Source: Sphingobacterium populi (GTDB lineage Bacteria; Bacteroidota; Bacteroidia; Sphingobacteriales; Sphingobacteriaceae). Taken from it: 64,000 bases of DNA. The DNA lies in the NCBI RefSeq assembly GCF_001586775.1, contig NZ_LQXS01000001.1, forward strand, positions 1,054,001 to 1,118,000. The letters are read 5' to 3'. Each line of letters opens with the position of its first letter. Position 1 is the stretch's first letter. Below, one piece after another: positions 49,050 to 57,080 of this stretch. The notes below the pieces were generated by a model that saw only the letters and a list, made by a program, of their open reading frames with translations, ran no database searches and was not told the origin of the DNA. Made by a program: the position numbers and the translations under genes.

Positions 49050-49375
49050 TCACTCTGCTATGCATCGGAAATTCACACCACGATCGTTTGATCCTCCATT
49101 TCCGAAATAACGGTTACCGGAAGCCGGAAATGTGAGTTGTACATTTACGTATCTTGGGCTACGTAGTACTTTTGGCGACGTGATGAGATACGCATTATTG
49201 AACGTTCCCACAACGCTAGCTACCGCATACTCTAACAATGCCGTTTGCTCAAGTGTAGTGGGAATACGGAAAGGCGATGGCCAAGGATCAAATTCCGTCT
49301 CAACAAGTAAATTTACCGAGCCACTATTACATCTGTTTAAAGTAAGATCTTTTCTATCATTCGTGTAGCTGGATT
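49050..49375 (-). pseudogene. Decayed fragment of a FISUMP-type surface protein
   Basis: The frame is open for about 108 codons without an ATG, bounded upstream by a TAG. It reads ...TLNRCNSGSVNLLVETEF, DPWPSPFRIPTTLEQTALLEYA, then LTFPASGNRYFGNG and VNFRCIAE. This is the C-terminal part of a FISUMP domain (DPWPSPFRIPT is the DPCP...R.PT block with Cys replaced by Trp; the end matches the intact neighbour's IRCIAE). There is no signal peptide or N-terminal domain. It is probably the remains of another fimbrillin-type gene in this cluster. Confidence 0.7.
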
Positions 49376-49399
49376 TTTCCTAATCCTTGCGAAGTAAGA

Positions 49400-49600
49400 C
49401 TAATTACTTCTCTGTTCTTTGTAGCGGATGTACATGATTACCAAAAAGAATGGTGTAGCAATACCTGCTAAAAACTTCACTAATGCTGCAAATTTCTCAT
49501 TTGTAGACTGGTCGGACACATAAAGTAATGCTATACTAAATATAGAAAGCGCAACAATTGAGATTATCACAGCTTGTCGGAATAGCGGATGTTTTTTCAT
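49400..49600 (-). CDS. Small two-helix membrane protein of unknown function
   Basis: This 66-residue protein starts MKKHPLFRQ, followed by a membrane segment at about 10-28 (AVIISIVALSIFSIALLYV), a short polar loop, a second segment at about 41-57 (FLAGIATPFFLVIMYI) and a basic tail (RYKEQRSN). The composition is that of a real small membrane protein rather than a chance frame. No family recognised. It sits between a decayed FISUMP gene and a broken integrase remnant, so it may itself be a leftover. Confidence 0.5.
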   Translation of the reverse strand: MKKHPLFRQAVIISIVALSIFSIALLYVSDQSTNEKFAALVKFLAGIATPFFLVIMYIRYKEQRSN

Positions 49601-49674
49601 TATTCAAATATAACTCTTTCACTATAAACACCTCTCCCCCTAAACCATCTACATCTTCAAGCAATTTACTTTCC

Positions 49675-49797
49675 TCACACGATAAACAAAGTGAGGCTAT
49701 TCTTTCTCAATCCCCTGTGTCGGATGCAGATTTTAATACCAAAAGTCCCATCTGCTTTTTTGTGGTGACCAAACACCTTTGCGCTAACTGTTGCCAT
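49675..49797 (-). pseudogene. N-terminal remnant of a Bacteroidetes tyrosine recombinase
   Basis: A 40-codon frame from ATG 49797 reads MATVSAKVFGHHKKADGT, then FGIKICIRHRGLRKN and a stop. This is the usual opening of Bacteroidetes phage/transposon integrases (arm-type DNA-binding domain, MATV.A.V..HHKKADGT..VKIR). The SAM-like and catalytic domains are absent. The rest of the gap 49601-49897 contains nothing else I can support. Confidence 0.6.
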
Positions 49798-49897
49798 AAT
49801 TTTACAATTGCCCCGCAAACGGACTGTAACCTATTTGTAATACGCTAAAGATATTTCGCGTAAGTCAATTATTCATGATATATCTCACTTAAATCTA

Positions 49898-50660
49898 CTA
49901 CTTACTTCTCTCCCCTCGAAGTTCGCGAATTTGCGATTGCAAGTCTATTACGTATAGCGTCAGTTCCTCAATCTTTTTTAACAGATCAATCTGAAAAGAC
50001 CCAACTTCCAAATCTCGCTGTAGCATCTCTTTTGCCGATGGTATTTCCGGAAGATGCTTGTTTGTTTTTATGAATAAAGATAATGAATCTAACGATGTTA
50101 ACTCATAATCTGGCTCAAAAACCTAGTCGGCAGTTTTTTTGCGTATTTACCAAAATTTCATGAGCGCGAAGTTTGCCAACAATGTAGAGACGGTGTTCTG
50201 GAGTTTTTGTTCCAAAACCGATCCTATCTTCCGAAAAGGATCGAAATGAACGTTGCGGAACCTCACCGAAATTCGCGCTAACAGCGCTTATATTCAATCC
50301 ATTTTTATTGTTTCGGCTACACGACCATGGATTATTAAACCCTTAACTTTTACTACAAAATTATTACCTGTCGATACTAAGTGGTGAATAGGAATTTGAA
50401 ATGTACCATTATTAAACTCTCCTATCCGCCATTGTATCACTAAAGCCACTCTAGCTGCAACAATTTCGCTACCATGATCAATGAATCCATTCACCCCATT
50501 TGAAACTATTTCAAAGCGTTTAGTGAGAACACCTCTATTGGACTGAAATTTAAACCCACCAGTTATTTCTATTTCAATGGTTCCCCCATATCGGTATTGC
50601 AGTCGGAAATCGTAAATAGCTAACTCGATTCGCCTGACCATTCGGAAACAAAATATGAAA
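49898..50660 (-). pseudogene. Decayed tail-fibre-like protein gene, bounded by an IS element
   Basis: Three pieces line up as one Bacteroidetes tail-fibre-like protein. 50294-50660 gives GGTIEIEITGGFKFQSNRG and WRIGEFNNGTFQIPIHHLVS. 50115-50297 gives FGTKTPEHRLYIVGKLRAHE and ILVNTQK. 49898-50110 gives FEPDYELTSLDSL, KHLPEIPSAKEM, and IDLLKKIEELTLYVIDLQ. The last join shows both an extra A in an A7 run and an in-frame TAG where DFVFEPDYEL should read. The N-terminus is missing at the IS3 element (50661). No repressor or structural phage genes are adjacent. Confidence 0.7.
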
Positions 50661-50680
50661 TGGTAGCCTTACCTGTTTTT
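50661..50680 (+). repeat. IS3 terminal inverted repeat, left
   Basis: TGGTAGCCTTACCTGTTTTT, the exact reverse complement of 51874-51893. Confidence 0.9.
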
Positions 50681-50726
50681 GAAGCCTTACCCTTTTTCAA
50701 ACAGTGAATAGGTATAATTACTCGCT

Positions 50727-51570
50727 TTAAGTAATCAAAGATTTGTTCAAATATAACCACGGACTTAGTCCGTTTAAAGATTTATAAGGATGATTACTGT
50801 TGTAATCAATCTGCCATTCGTAAGAAATAGCATTGACTTCAGGTAGTGATCCGAACAAGTAAGCGTCCAAGACGTCCTCTCTAAACGTCCGGTTTAGTCT
50901 TTCAATGTATGCATTCTGTGAAGGCTTACCAGGCTGTATATATTGTAGCTCAATGTCATTTTTACTACAGAACTCAATGAATACCTTCGACACAAACTCT
51001 GGTCCGTTATCTGTTCGTATACGTTTGGGTTTAGGTCTAGAGAATATCAATTCTTTCAACTTTTGCACGAGTTTGACACCTGGAATCGAAAAGAAAGCTT
51101 CATTTATCAGAGATTCTCTGTTATAATCATCCATCACATTTAGTACTCGAAACCTCCGACCGTTAGAAAGCGAATCGCTCATAACCACGAAGTAGCAGCG
51201 AAGCTAACTCGATTGACCACGTTCTATTGATTCCTTCCGGAACGATTAGTTTCTCTTTGATTCTGGACGGAATACGACGCTTACGCTTACTACGAAGCTT
51301 CAGATTGATCCTTCTGTAGACTCTTAGAACCCGCTTTCTGTTCCACACCAAACCCTCCATTCTAATTTTTCCATAATAGGTTTCAAAGCCTCTTGTTGGA
51401 TAGTTGCCCGCCAAATACATGAGTTTGGTAATCACCTCCTCATCGTCTTTAGTATGGGTATAATAGTACATACTACGGCGCATGCAGACAATTTTAAAAG
51501 CTCTATGAACACTGATCCCTTCCTCAGCAACCACACCACTCACCAGCTCTTTACGTTCACAAAGCTTTAA
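50727..51570 (-). pseudogene. IS3 transposase orfB (DDE integrase), frame-disrupted
   Basis: The N-terminal piece (to 51163) contains an HTH_21-like region (SVHRAFKIVCMRRSMYYYTH, NYPTRGFETYYGKIRMEG, VWNRKRVLRVYRR). The C-terminal piece (from 51188) is the integrase core with VMDDYNRES, TDNGPEFVS and the Glu of NAYIERLNRTFRED. The join around 51172-51195 reads as if 16 extra bases (AGCTTCGCTGCTACTT) were inserted between TGGTCAATCGAGTT and CGTGGTTATGAGC; removing them restores the frame, so the element cannot make full transposase. Confidence 0.8.
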
Positions 51571-51833
51571 AGCTTTTTTTCAATAATGTCTTTTAGAATT
51601 CGATGATCAAGGCTTAAATCAGCGAACATGCGCTTTAGACGTGAGTTTTCATCCTGTAGAGCCTTCAACTCTTTAAGATGCTGCGCATCCATACCTCCGT
51701 ACTTCTATTTCCACTGATAAAAGGTTGGTGCTGATATGCCGTGTTCTCGACAGATATCTCGCGTGGCTTTACCCGATTCATATTCTTTAAGAATATTGAC
51801 GATCTGATGCTCTGAAAATTTGCTCTTTTTCAT
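51567..51833 (-). pseudogene. IS3 orfA with in-frame TAG
   Basis: Starts MKKSKFSEHQIVNILKEYE and has the expected helix-turn-helix (ATRDICREHGISAPTFYQWK). A TAG at 51705-51707 follows, and the frame then continues KYGGMDAQHLKELKALQDE and NSRLKRMFADLSLDHRILKD to a stop at 51567. A coding triplet is expected at the TAG (usually WKxKYGGM). The downstream A-run (GAAAAAAAGC) would serve the -1 shift into orfB. Confidence 0.8.
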
Positions 51834-51873
51834 AATGTCTAACAAACTAAATTTAATATTTCTATTTTGCTTG

Positions 51874-51893
51874 AAAAACAGGTAAGGCTACCA
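51874..51893 (-). repeat. IS3 terminal inverted repeat, right
   Basis: Exact reverse complement of 50661-50680. The sequence outside it (TTCTGATT) does not repeat the left flank (TATGAAA). Confidence 0.9.
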
Positions 51894-52061
51894 TTCTGAT
51901 TATGATTTGTTTTTTTGAGACTCAAATATAGATGTTCGCGCTATAAAATCTAGAGATTAGAAAGTTTTTAATTTGAATATCAGAAAATGACCAACCTATT
52001 GTAGGGCGAGGCGTCAACTTGAACGGAATCAGCATATCCAAACTTATCAGCTTTATGGGTA

Positions 52062-52634
52062 TTATTGTATCCAATTATCATCAACCACGAATATAAGTTC
52101 CGATCTCAAATACGTTACTTTTTCACCATCCAAATTAAAAAAAGCTGAAAGTGGATCTTTAGTTGTAGGAAAGTAAATCAATCCTTGTTTTTTAGCTGCT
52201 TTTATCCTCAATCTATTAGTGCACGTAAAGTAACGAGTGTAATTGTCAATTTTTATATTCTTATGCACATCCTTAAGAAAAATACCTGCGTCTCCAATAA
52301 ATGCGAAAGTTTTTGAACCACAGCTTGCAATGCCAATTATTTTTTTCTCGAAGGAAACAAGTGTTTCAATAAAATCATACTTATCGAATACAGCCATCTT
52401 TATTTGATCGCGATCCTCACTGTAATTGATTATAATGAAATCCCCTTTGGGAATTTCATTAATTAACTCAATCTCTTCTAGAAGCAAACTCATAATAGGA
52501 TTGTCTAGTTCAAATTCTTTGAAAGCCTTAGGCAACTCTTGACCATTAACTAAGCATGGAATTAAAATTAATTTAATTAAAAATAGCAATTGCTTAGATA
52601 AGCTCCGACTTCTAATGTATTTTCTGACCGTCAT
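52062..52634 (-). CDS. Exported protein, probable immunity partner of the orphan JAMM tip
   Basis: The preferred start is ATG 52634 (MTVRKYIRSRSLSKQLLFLIKLILIPCLVNGQ), which gives an N-terminal export signal and a 190-residue product; a longer frame to 52703 runs into the upstream gene. The mature part looks beta-propeller-like (GDFIIINYSEDRDQIKMAVFDKYDF, ... IGIASCGSKTFAFIGDAGIF, ... SELIFVVDDNWIQ), with FNLDGEKV near the end. No family recognised. Its start overlaps the end of the JAMM-tip gene by about 23 bases, the arrangement of toxin-immunity pairs in this locus, so an immunity role is inferred from context only. Confidence 0.6.
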   Translation of the reverse strand: MTVRKYIRSRSLSKQLLFLIKLILIPCLVNGQELPKAFKEFELDNPIMSLLLEEIELINEIPKGDFIIINYSEDRDQIKMAVFDKYDFIETLVSFEKKIIGIASCGSKTFAFIGDAGIFLKDVHKNIKIDNYTRYFTCTNRLRIKAAKKQGLIYFPTTKDPLSAFFNLDGEKVTYLRSELIFVVDDNWIQ

Positions 52635-52875
52635 ATCGTATATATTCCTGGGTTCTAACTTGATAAACCTTAAATATTGCATTTGGAAAATACTCCAATG
52701 CAAAATCTGCCATTTTGCGATCAGAATTTTTCATGGCATGTTCCTGCATCCTGAAACCAGAGGGGCCTTTTTCAGTCCAACCAGGGTGACTATGTATATT
52801 TTTGCGCAATGAAAGTTTAGCCTTGAAGACTTTTTCCATTATATGTGATGCCACTCGTTCGGTTTTAAACCTCAT
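52612..52875 (-). CDS. Orphan JAB/JAMM-like toxin tip (no RHS core)
   Basis: The 87-residue frame reads MRFKTERVASHIMEKVFKAK, ...NIHSHPGWTEKGPSG, ...MKNSDRKMADFALEYFP and NAIFKVYQ. HSHP (His28, His30) with a following SD/D pair matches the JAB-like metalloprotease tips (Tox-JAB type) seen at the ends of RHS proteins. There is no signal peptide and no RHS block upstream, so this is probably a displaced, N-terminally truncated effector tip. It lies 114 bases after a lipoprotein gene and overlaps the next gene. It may only function after recombination onto an RHS core, or may be a relic. Confidence 0.6.
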   Translation of the reverse strand: MRFKTERVASHIMEKVFKAKLSLRKNIHSHPGWTEKGPSGFRMQEHAMKNSDRKMADFALEYFPNAIFKVYQVRTQEYIRYDGQKIH

Positions 52876-52989
52876 TCAAAGTTGAAATAATATTTGAATT
52901 TTCACTATACTTTAAATTTATCCATTGACTTTAAATCTTTTAGATATCAACGCTAACAATTGAGTTTTAATTTATTTCATTCTTAGGCT

Positions 52990-53529
52990 TTAAAATGGCT
53001 TATTCAAATATTTTCCGTAATCCAGCCATTGCTCCTCAAGAAAATTTAATTGTCCATCATTTTCTAGGCAAAATCTTAAAAGTAAAGGCTCATAGGGTAC
53101 AGAATAGTCAATCTCCTGTACCCCAAAGTCAATTTTTTTATATCTGCTGGTCTCTTTAAATACTCCCATCTGATCGAATACGATAATATCGATGTGTTCT
53201 ATTTTTAAAAAACCGCATGACTTAATAGGACTAAACTCTTTCGAATGCAATTCAAAGAACTTAGGGTCTATAATTGAAAAGTCAAAAAATATGCTATCAT
53301 TTCTATTCTGAATTTTTAAAATGCTTATATCCTCGAATCCCAAGTCACCAAAACCGTATTCTTCTTTAAGCTCACTAACTACTTTTCCAATGTAGGATGT
53401 GTCACATAGATATTCAAGTTCAGGCAGCTCCTTTATAACGGGCTGGTTTGGACTTTCAACCTTCGAATCCCTATTTTCATTGAGACAGCCAATTAATGCT
53501 ATAGATAAAATAAGTACAAAAAGCTTCAT
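52990..53529 (-). CDS. Lipoprotein, probable immunity protein for the main RHS tip
   Basis: The 179-residue protein has a lipoprotein signal (LSIALIGC, Cys 15) followed by a linker with Asn and Pro. No named domain is recognised; it is acidic and predicted mixed alpha/beta (FGDLGFEDISILKIQNRND, EHIDIIVFDQMGVF). The start ATG overlaps the stop of the RHS tip gene in ATGA form, so the two are translated together. In polymorphic toxin systems the gene directly after the C-terminal tip is normally the cognate immunity. A lipoprotein partner suggests protection in the periplasm or at a membrane surface (inference). Confidence 0.65.
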   Translation of the reverse strand: MKLFVLILSIALIGCLNENRDSKVESPNQPVIKELPELEYLCDTSYIGKVVSELKEEYGFGDLGFEDISILKIQNRNDSIFFDFSIIDPKFFELHSKEFSPIKSCGFLKIEHIDIIVFDQMGVFKETSRYKKIDFGVQEIDYSVPYEPLLLRFCLENDGQLNFLEEQWLDYGKYLNKPF

Positions 53530-54845
53530 CGTATTAAGTTCTCTCGTGAATTGTAGTGAAAATAGATACCTCCAGATTTGACATGATATATTGATAACGG
53601 TATCCTTGGATTGATAGCTTCTATCTGTTTCGCAAACTCCATATCTGATTTAGAGCTTCCCAAACGTGTAGAATTCGGATGACTATGTATTTGTCCCAAT
53701 ATTGCACCTTTCATTGTTAAGAAATTTTGTGAATTCATAAAAAATCCGTTTTCTAAAAGACTAAGTGAGATTGTCGCACTTGCAAGCTCTTTACCTCTAT
53801 GATGCGATGTTGATATGATGCTTCCGTTTGCCATATCAATTTTTCCCCATTCCACTTTAGTTTTGCTCGCTAGAAACTCAAACAAATCTTTAGCCCCCCT
53901 TTTATTATTAACCTGCATTATTGAATAAACATCAGCCGGATGATCACTTTTCTTGGGAGATGCTCCTGAGTGTTCTCTTAATATATTTTTCTGAACTTTC
54001 ATAGATTCATTAGTTTCATTAACATTCTCATCCAGAGCAATAAGTCTATCAAAATTGTCCGAAGTAGTTCGCACGTGGTTTATTCTTCCGTTTTTATCCA
54101 CGGTATAGTCATCATCATTATCATCTCTAGCCTCTCTGCTTGCCATATATTGTTCGTACAAGGTCATCGTACTAACTCCCAAAGCCGAAGTAATAAATTC
54201 CTGTGCACGACGACCATCTGGATCTATGAATCGAATCGGATTGTCGAATGCATAATTATAGGGACTATGTCTACGCATTTGTTCTGCCAAAGGATCCACC
54301 ACATTCCAACGCCCTATCTCCGCATCATAAAGTCTTGCTCCATAATCATACTGACCACCAAGCTCGCCCTGGATTTCCTTGCCATTATAAAGATACTTAT
54401 TGATACCTGCGGTTACAAGCGCCTTAGCTTTGCCGAACGGATAGTAATCGTGCTTCTGAATAACCGCGGCAGTAGTTGCCGTATTGCGCTTTAAAGTCGC
54501 ACGCACATTACCCAGATGATCCGTAAGATTGTAATGATAGGTATATGCATTATCGTTATCGTTCTTCTGTAGATAGCCGTTCTCTGTATGGATCATTTCA
54601 ATAGCTGGGCTCTCATTACCAATTTTATTATACTCTATCCCTGCAATATAGTCGCGTTGCGAGGAATTGTTACCTACTGTAGCTGCTTTTCGTAATTTGA
54701 TCCCCTGGACATCATAGAAGTAGTTTACATTTGTACCCGTTTTACTTGCGGTACTGGGTAGATTGAGCTGATTATAGGTAAAACTCATTCCTGTCCGGTC
54801 GGTCAGTGCATTACCATTAGAATCGTAGGTGTAAGTACCTACCAA
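53526..54845 (-). CDS. RHS protein C-terminal part with JAMM-like toxin tip
   Basis: This in-frame continuation of the upstream RHS gene after a TGA (54846-54848) could start only at a TTG. It holds the last YD repeats (MVGTYTYDSNGNA, YHYNLTDHLGNVRATLKR), the RHS-associated core block ([16 protein letters not shown] and [10 protein letters not shown] near residue 205-215) and then a tip that differs from the other cassettes. The tip ends with GQIHSHPNSTRLGSSKSDME: His387, His389, Ser398 and Asp401 form a near-canonical JAMM zinc-protease motif (one extra residue between His and Ser). The predicted activity is metallopeptidase or deubiquitinase-like. It overlaps the lipoprotein gene downstream by 4 bases. 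Confidence 0.75.
   Translation of the reverse strand: MVGTYTYDSNGNALTDRTGMSFTYNQLNLPSTASKTGTNVNYFYDVQGIKLRKAATVGNNSSQRDYIAGIEYNKIGNESPAIEMIHTENGYLQKNDNDNAYTYHYNLTDHLGNVRATLKRNTATTAAVIQKHDYYPFGKAKALVTAGINKYLYNGKEIQGELGGQYDYGARLYDAEIGRWNVVDPLAEQMRRHSPYNYAFDNPIRFIDPDGRRAQEFITSALGVSTMTLYEQYMASREARDDNDDDYTVDKNGRINHVRTTSDNFDRLIALDENVNETNESMKVQKNILREHSGASPKKSDHPADVYSIMQVNNKRGAKDLFEFLASKTKVEWGKIDMANGSIISTSHHRGKELASATISLSLLENGFFMNSQNFLTMKGAILGQIHSHPNSTRLGSSKSDMEFAKQIEAINPRIPLSIYHVKSGGIYFHYNSRENLIR
54288..54345 (-). repeat. Conserved RHS junction block, copy in main gene
   Basis: DNA coding for [20 protein letters not shown]. The same block, with the shared core CCTATCTC and mostly third-position changes, recurs at 62031-62090 and 63382-63440, where each displaced cassette begins. 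It is the likely homology used for tip exchange. Confidence 0.75.
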
Positions 54846-57068
54846 TCAGCCGGTTACAGACTGTAAGCGGTTACCTGAATAGCTATAACTTATAGCTGTG
54901 CCATTGTCACGCTTTAGCGAAGCAATATTCCCCATCTTATCGTAGCTAAGTTCTTCGCGCATACTGGTGGCGACTCCATCGGTCAAACGGTTAAGCCTAT
55001 CGTACGTATAGGAAAATCGCTGATAAGCTTCTGAGCCTTGTCGCCATTCCTGCTCTGCTATATTGCCGCCATACTGTCGGGCTGATGTGCCCGAAACTAC
55101 ATTATAGGCCAATTTTTGAGAAAAGAATGGGTTGCTCATTTCGGTCAGCCAACCCCGTTCATTGTAAGATTGGGTAGTGGTTGTCAAAAAGTTTCCACCA
55201 CCATTCTCACTATGTAATGATTGTTGTCTTAATTGGCCAATTTCATTGTAAACTTGTCGGGATAGAATCACTTCTGTCTGCAAATTGATACGATGTCGCG
55301 TCTCTTTTGGTCTGCCCATATGATCGTAAGTATATTTCATTGCAATACTGGTAGCAGAACCTACTTTTGGGCTATGAGAGCGTGTGCTAGAGGTTAACTC
55401 TCCCGAAAAATTGTACGCATTAGTGAGGTCATCGAAACCTTCGAGTAGATTCTGCGCATACGTTCTCACCACACGACCTTCGTTATCATAATAATTTACT
55501 GTCCACAGATGAATAAGTGGGGAATTATTACCAATTACAGCGACCTTACTAGCGACTAGTAGTCCGATTCGCTTGGTTGTATAGCTTGTGGACTCATTAT
55601 GCGGCAAGCCGGGTATACTTCCATAACTATCATAATAATTTGTGCTCAAAACTGTACCCAATGCGGTAGTCGGCCAAGCGCGATTGGTGTAGCCATTGGC
55701 TGTCGTTGTTGACCGCGCTTCCCACAGGTTGCCTGCGGTTTGAGTATTTGCGGCGTTTCTTACCTGATCAAGCGTTGATGTGTTTATCCATAAACCTTGT
55801 AAAATTGGACGGCCATGCGCATCGTATTTGTTGATAGTCCACTCATTACGGCCTCGCTGATTAGCATCTTGCACAGCGACCACCTGATCTAATTTGTTAT
55901 ACACGATATATTCGATGCCTTTACCAGGGAGCTGTTTCTGCACTAGACGATTTCGCTCATCGTAGCGGTATTGGTAAACATACGATGTGTACTGAGCTGC
56001 CGTAGGCAGATTCCCACTGTCTGGATTATAATCGCCAGTACGACCTGGGGGCAGTACATAGGTCAAATTTCCCAGATCATCATACACATAATAGGTGCTA
56101 AGAATCTCCTGCGTATTGCCATTAAGGTTAAATGTACGCGTCAGCACGATGTTACCTGATTTGTCCTTGTAATCTTCTACGGTATTCAGCCGATTATTAA
56201 AACCCGATGCCGATTCCCAATTCTCATTCCTAAGCAAGGTCACCTTTAAACTTCCTGCAGTATAAAAGCCATTGGCTGTCAATGTCGGCACACCAGCAGC
56301 ATCTAAGTTTACGCCATAATGTACCACATTGCGCGTTGTTGCCGTATTGGAGAGCGATTCAGTGTTGTTGGTAAGGTATTCCAATTTATGCGTACGCCCA
56401 GAACTGGTAGTTCTACTTGCAGCAGGTTGCCAGACTGCTCCTGCAAAACCTTGTTCCAAGATTCTGCTAATCGGAGAAGCTTCAAGTACCTCTCGCTCGA
56501 CGGCAAAGGAAGTACTTACCTGGCCAGCCGGGGGTGTGCTTTCATAATACGTTTTTTGAGCAGCAATAGCATCTGCTTTAAATCCTCCGCCCACTAGGGC
56601 ATTGGTGGAGTAAGCAAGATACTTTCGATCTCCTCGTCCGTAGGAATCATATCCAATTGGCGTCACGATATCGCTAAAAGATGGAGAAGCTTTTACATTG
56701 ACTTGTTGAATAGGGCGGCCTAAACCATCCAGGTACTCTATAGCTTGCCTTGCATCTCCCGTAGTAAGCGTGGTTGGTCTAGTAGAAAAAGGATTTAGGT
56801 ATTTCGTCGTCAACACATAATTTTGTGTTAGTGTTGGAGCTGTCCCTAAGGTGACGTTGCTATTGATAAAAATGCGCAAATTGCTCCCTGATGGCACTAC
56901 AAAACCAGGCTTCAGCGTGACGCTTTCTGTCGCAGAAATAGTTTCCTGTCCGGCATAAGACGTAAAAACCGGATTCGGATTAATTTGAGCACGAGCAGGG
57001 TTAATTTTTCCTAGAAAAGCCAAACCTAGCACTACGGAATAGCATAAATTTCTGGTTATACGTTTCAT
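54846..57068 (-). CDS. RHS/YD-repeat protein, N-terminal and repeat region, ending at an in-frame TGA
   Basis: The 740-residue frame begins with a signal peptide (YSVVLGLAFLGKINPARAQ). A Bacteroidetes-type N-terminal region follows (TISATESVTLKPGFVVPSGS; DARQAIEYLDGLGRPIQQV; GYDSYGRGDRKYLAY), then many YD repeats (YDDLGNLTYVLPPG, YDERNRLVQKQLPGKG, YDAHGRPILQGLW, YDHMGRPKETRH, YDRLNRLTDG). It stops at TGA 54846, but the same frame carries on at once with the rest of the RHS core, so the full gene is 53526-57068 (about 1180 residues). Such proteins form a shell that carries a toxic C-terminal tip outside the cell. The upstream RHS gene ends 12 bases before it. Confidence 0.8.
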   Translation of the reverse strand: MKRITRNLCYSVVLGLAFLGKINPARAQINPNPVFTSYAGQETISATESVTLKPGFVVPSGSNLRIFINSNVTLGTAPTLTQNYVLTTKYLNPFSTRPTTLTTGDARQAIEYLDGLGRPIQQVNVKASPSFSDIVTPIGYDSYGRGDRKYLAYSTNALVGGGFKADAIAAQKTYYESTPPAGQVSTSFAVEREVLEASPISRILEQGFAGAVWQPAASRTTSSGRTHKLEYLTNNTESLSNTATTRNVVHYGVNLDAAGVPTLTANGFYTAGSLKVTLLRNENWESASGFNNRLNTVEDYKDKSGNIVLTRTFNLNGNTQEILSTYYVYDDLGNLTYVLPPGRTGDYNPDSGNLPTAAQYTSYVYQYRYDERNRLVQKQLPGKGIEYIVYNKLDQVVAVQDANQRGRNEWTINKYDAHGRPILQGLWINTSTLDQVRNAANTQTAGNLWEARSTTTANGYTNRAWPTTALGTVLSTNYYDSYGSIPGLPHNESTSYTTKRIGLLVASKVAVIGNNSPLIHLWTVNYYDNEGRVVRTYAQNLLEGFDDLTNAYNFSGELTSSTRSHSPKVGSATSIAMKYTYDHMGRPKETRHRINLQTEVILSRQVYNEIGQLRQQSLHSENGGGNFLTTTTQSYNERGWLTEMSNPFFSQKLAYNVVSGTSARQYGGNIAEQEWRQGSEAYQRFSYTYDRLNRLTDGVATSMREELSYDKMGNIASLKRDNGTAISYSYSGNRLQSVTG

Positions 57069-57080
57069 ATTAAAGGCTGA

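Larger units (their letters stand above)
50661..51893 (-). mobile_element. IS3-family insertion sequence, inactive
   Basis: A 1233-bp element with 20-bp perfect terminal inverted repeats (50661-50680 and 51874-51893) starting TGGTAGCC and ending GGCTACCA, in the TG...CA form of IS3-family ends. It carries orfA and orfB on the minus strand with an A7G slippery stretch near 51572-51579 for -1 frameshifting. Both ORFs are damaged. I see no matching direct repeat in the flanks. Group assignment (IS407-like) is tentative. Confidence 0.85.

Noticed and set aside
54843..54851. TGA in the RHS gene as a selenocysteine codon
   Set aside because: The site is in a YD repeat where Cys or Sec has no role, and no SECIS-like hairpin is evident just downstream.
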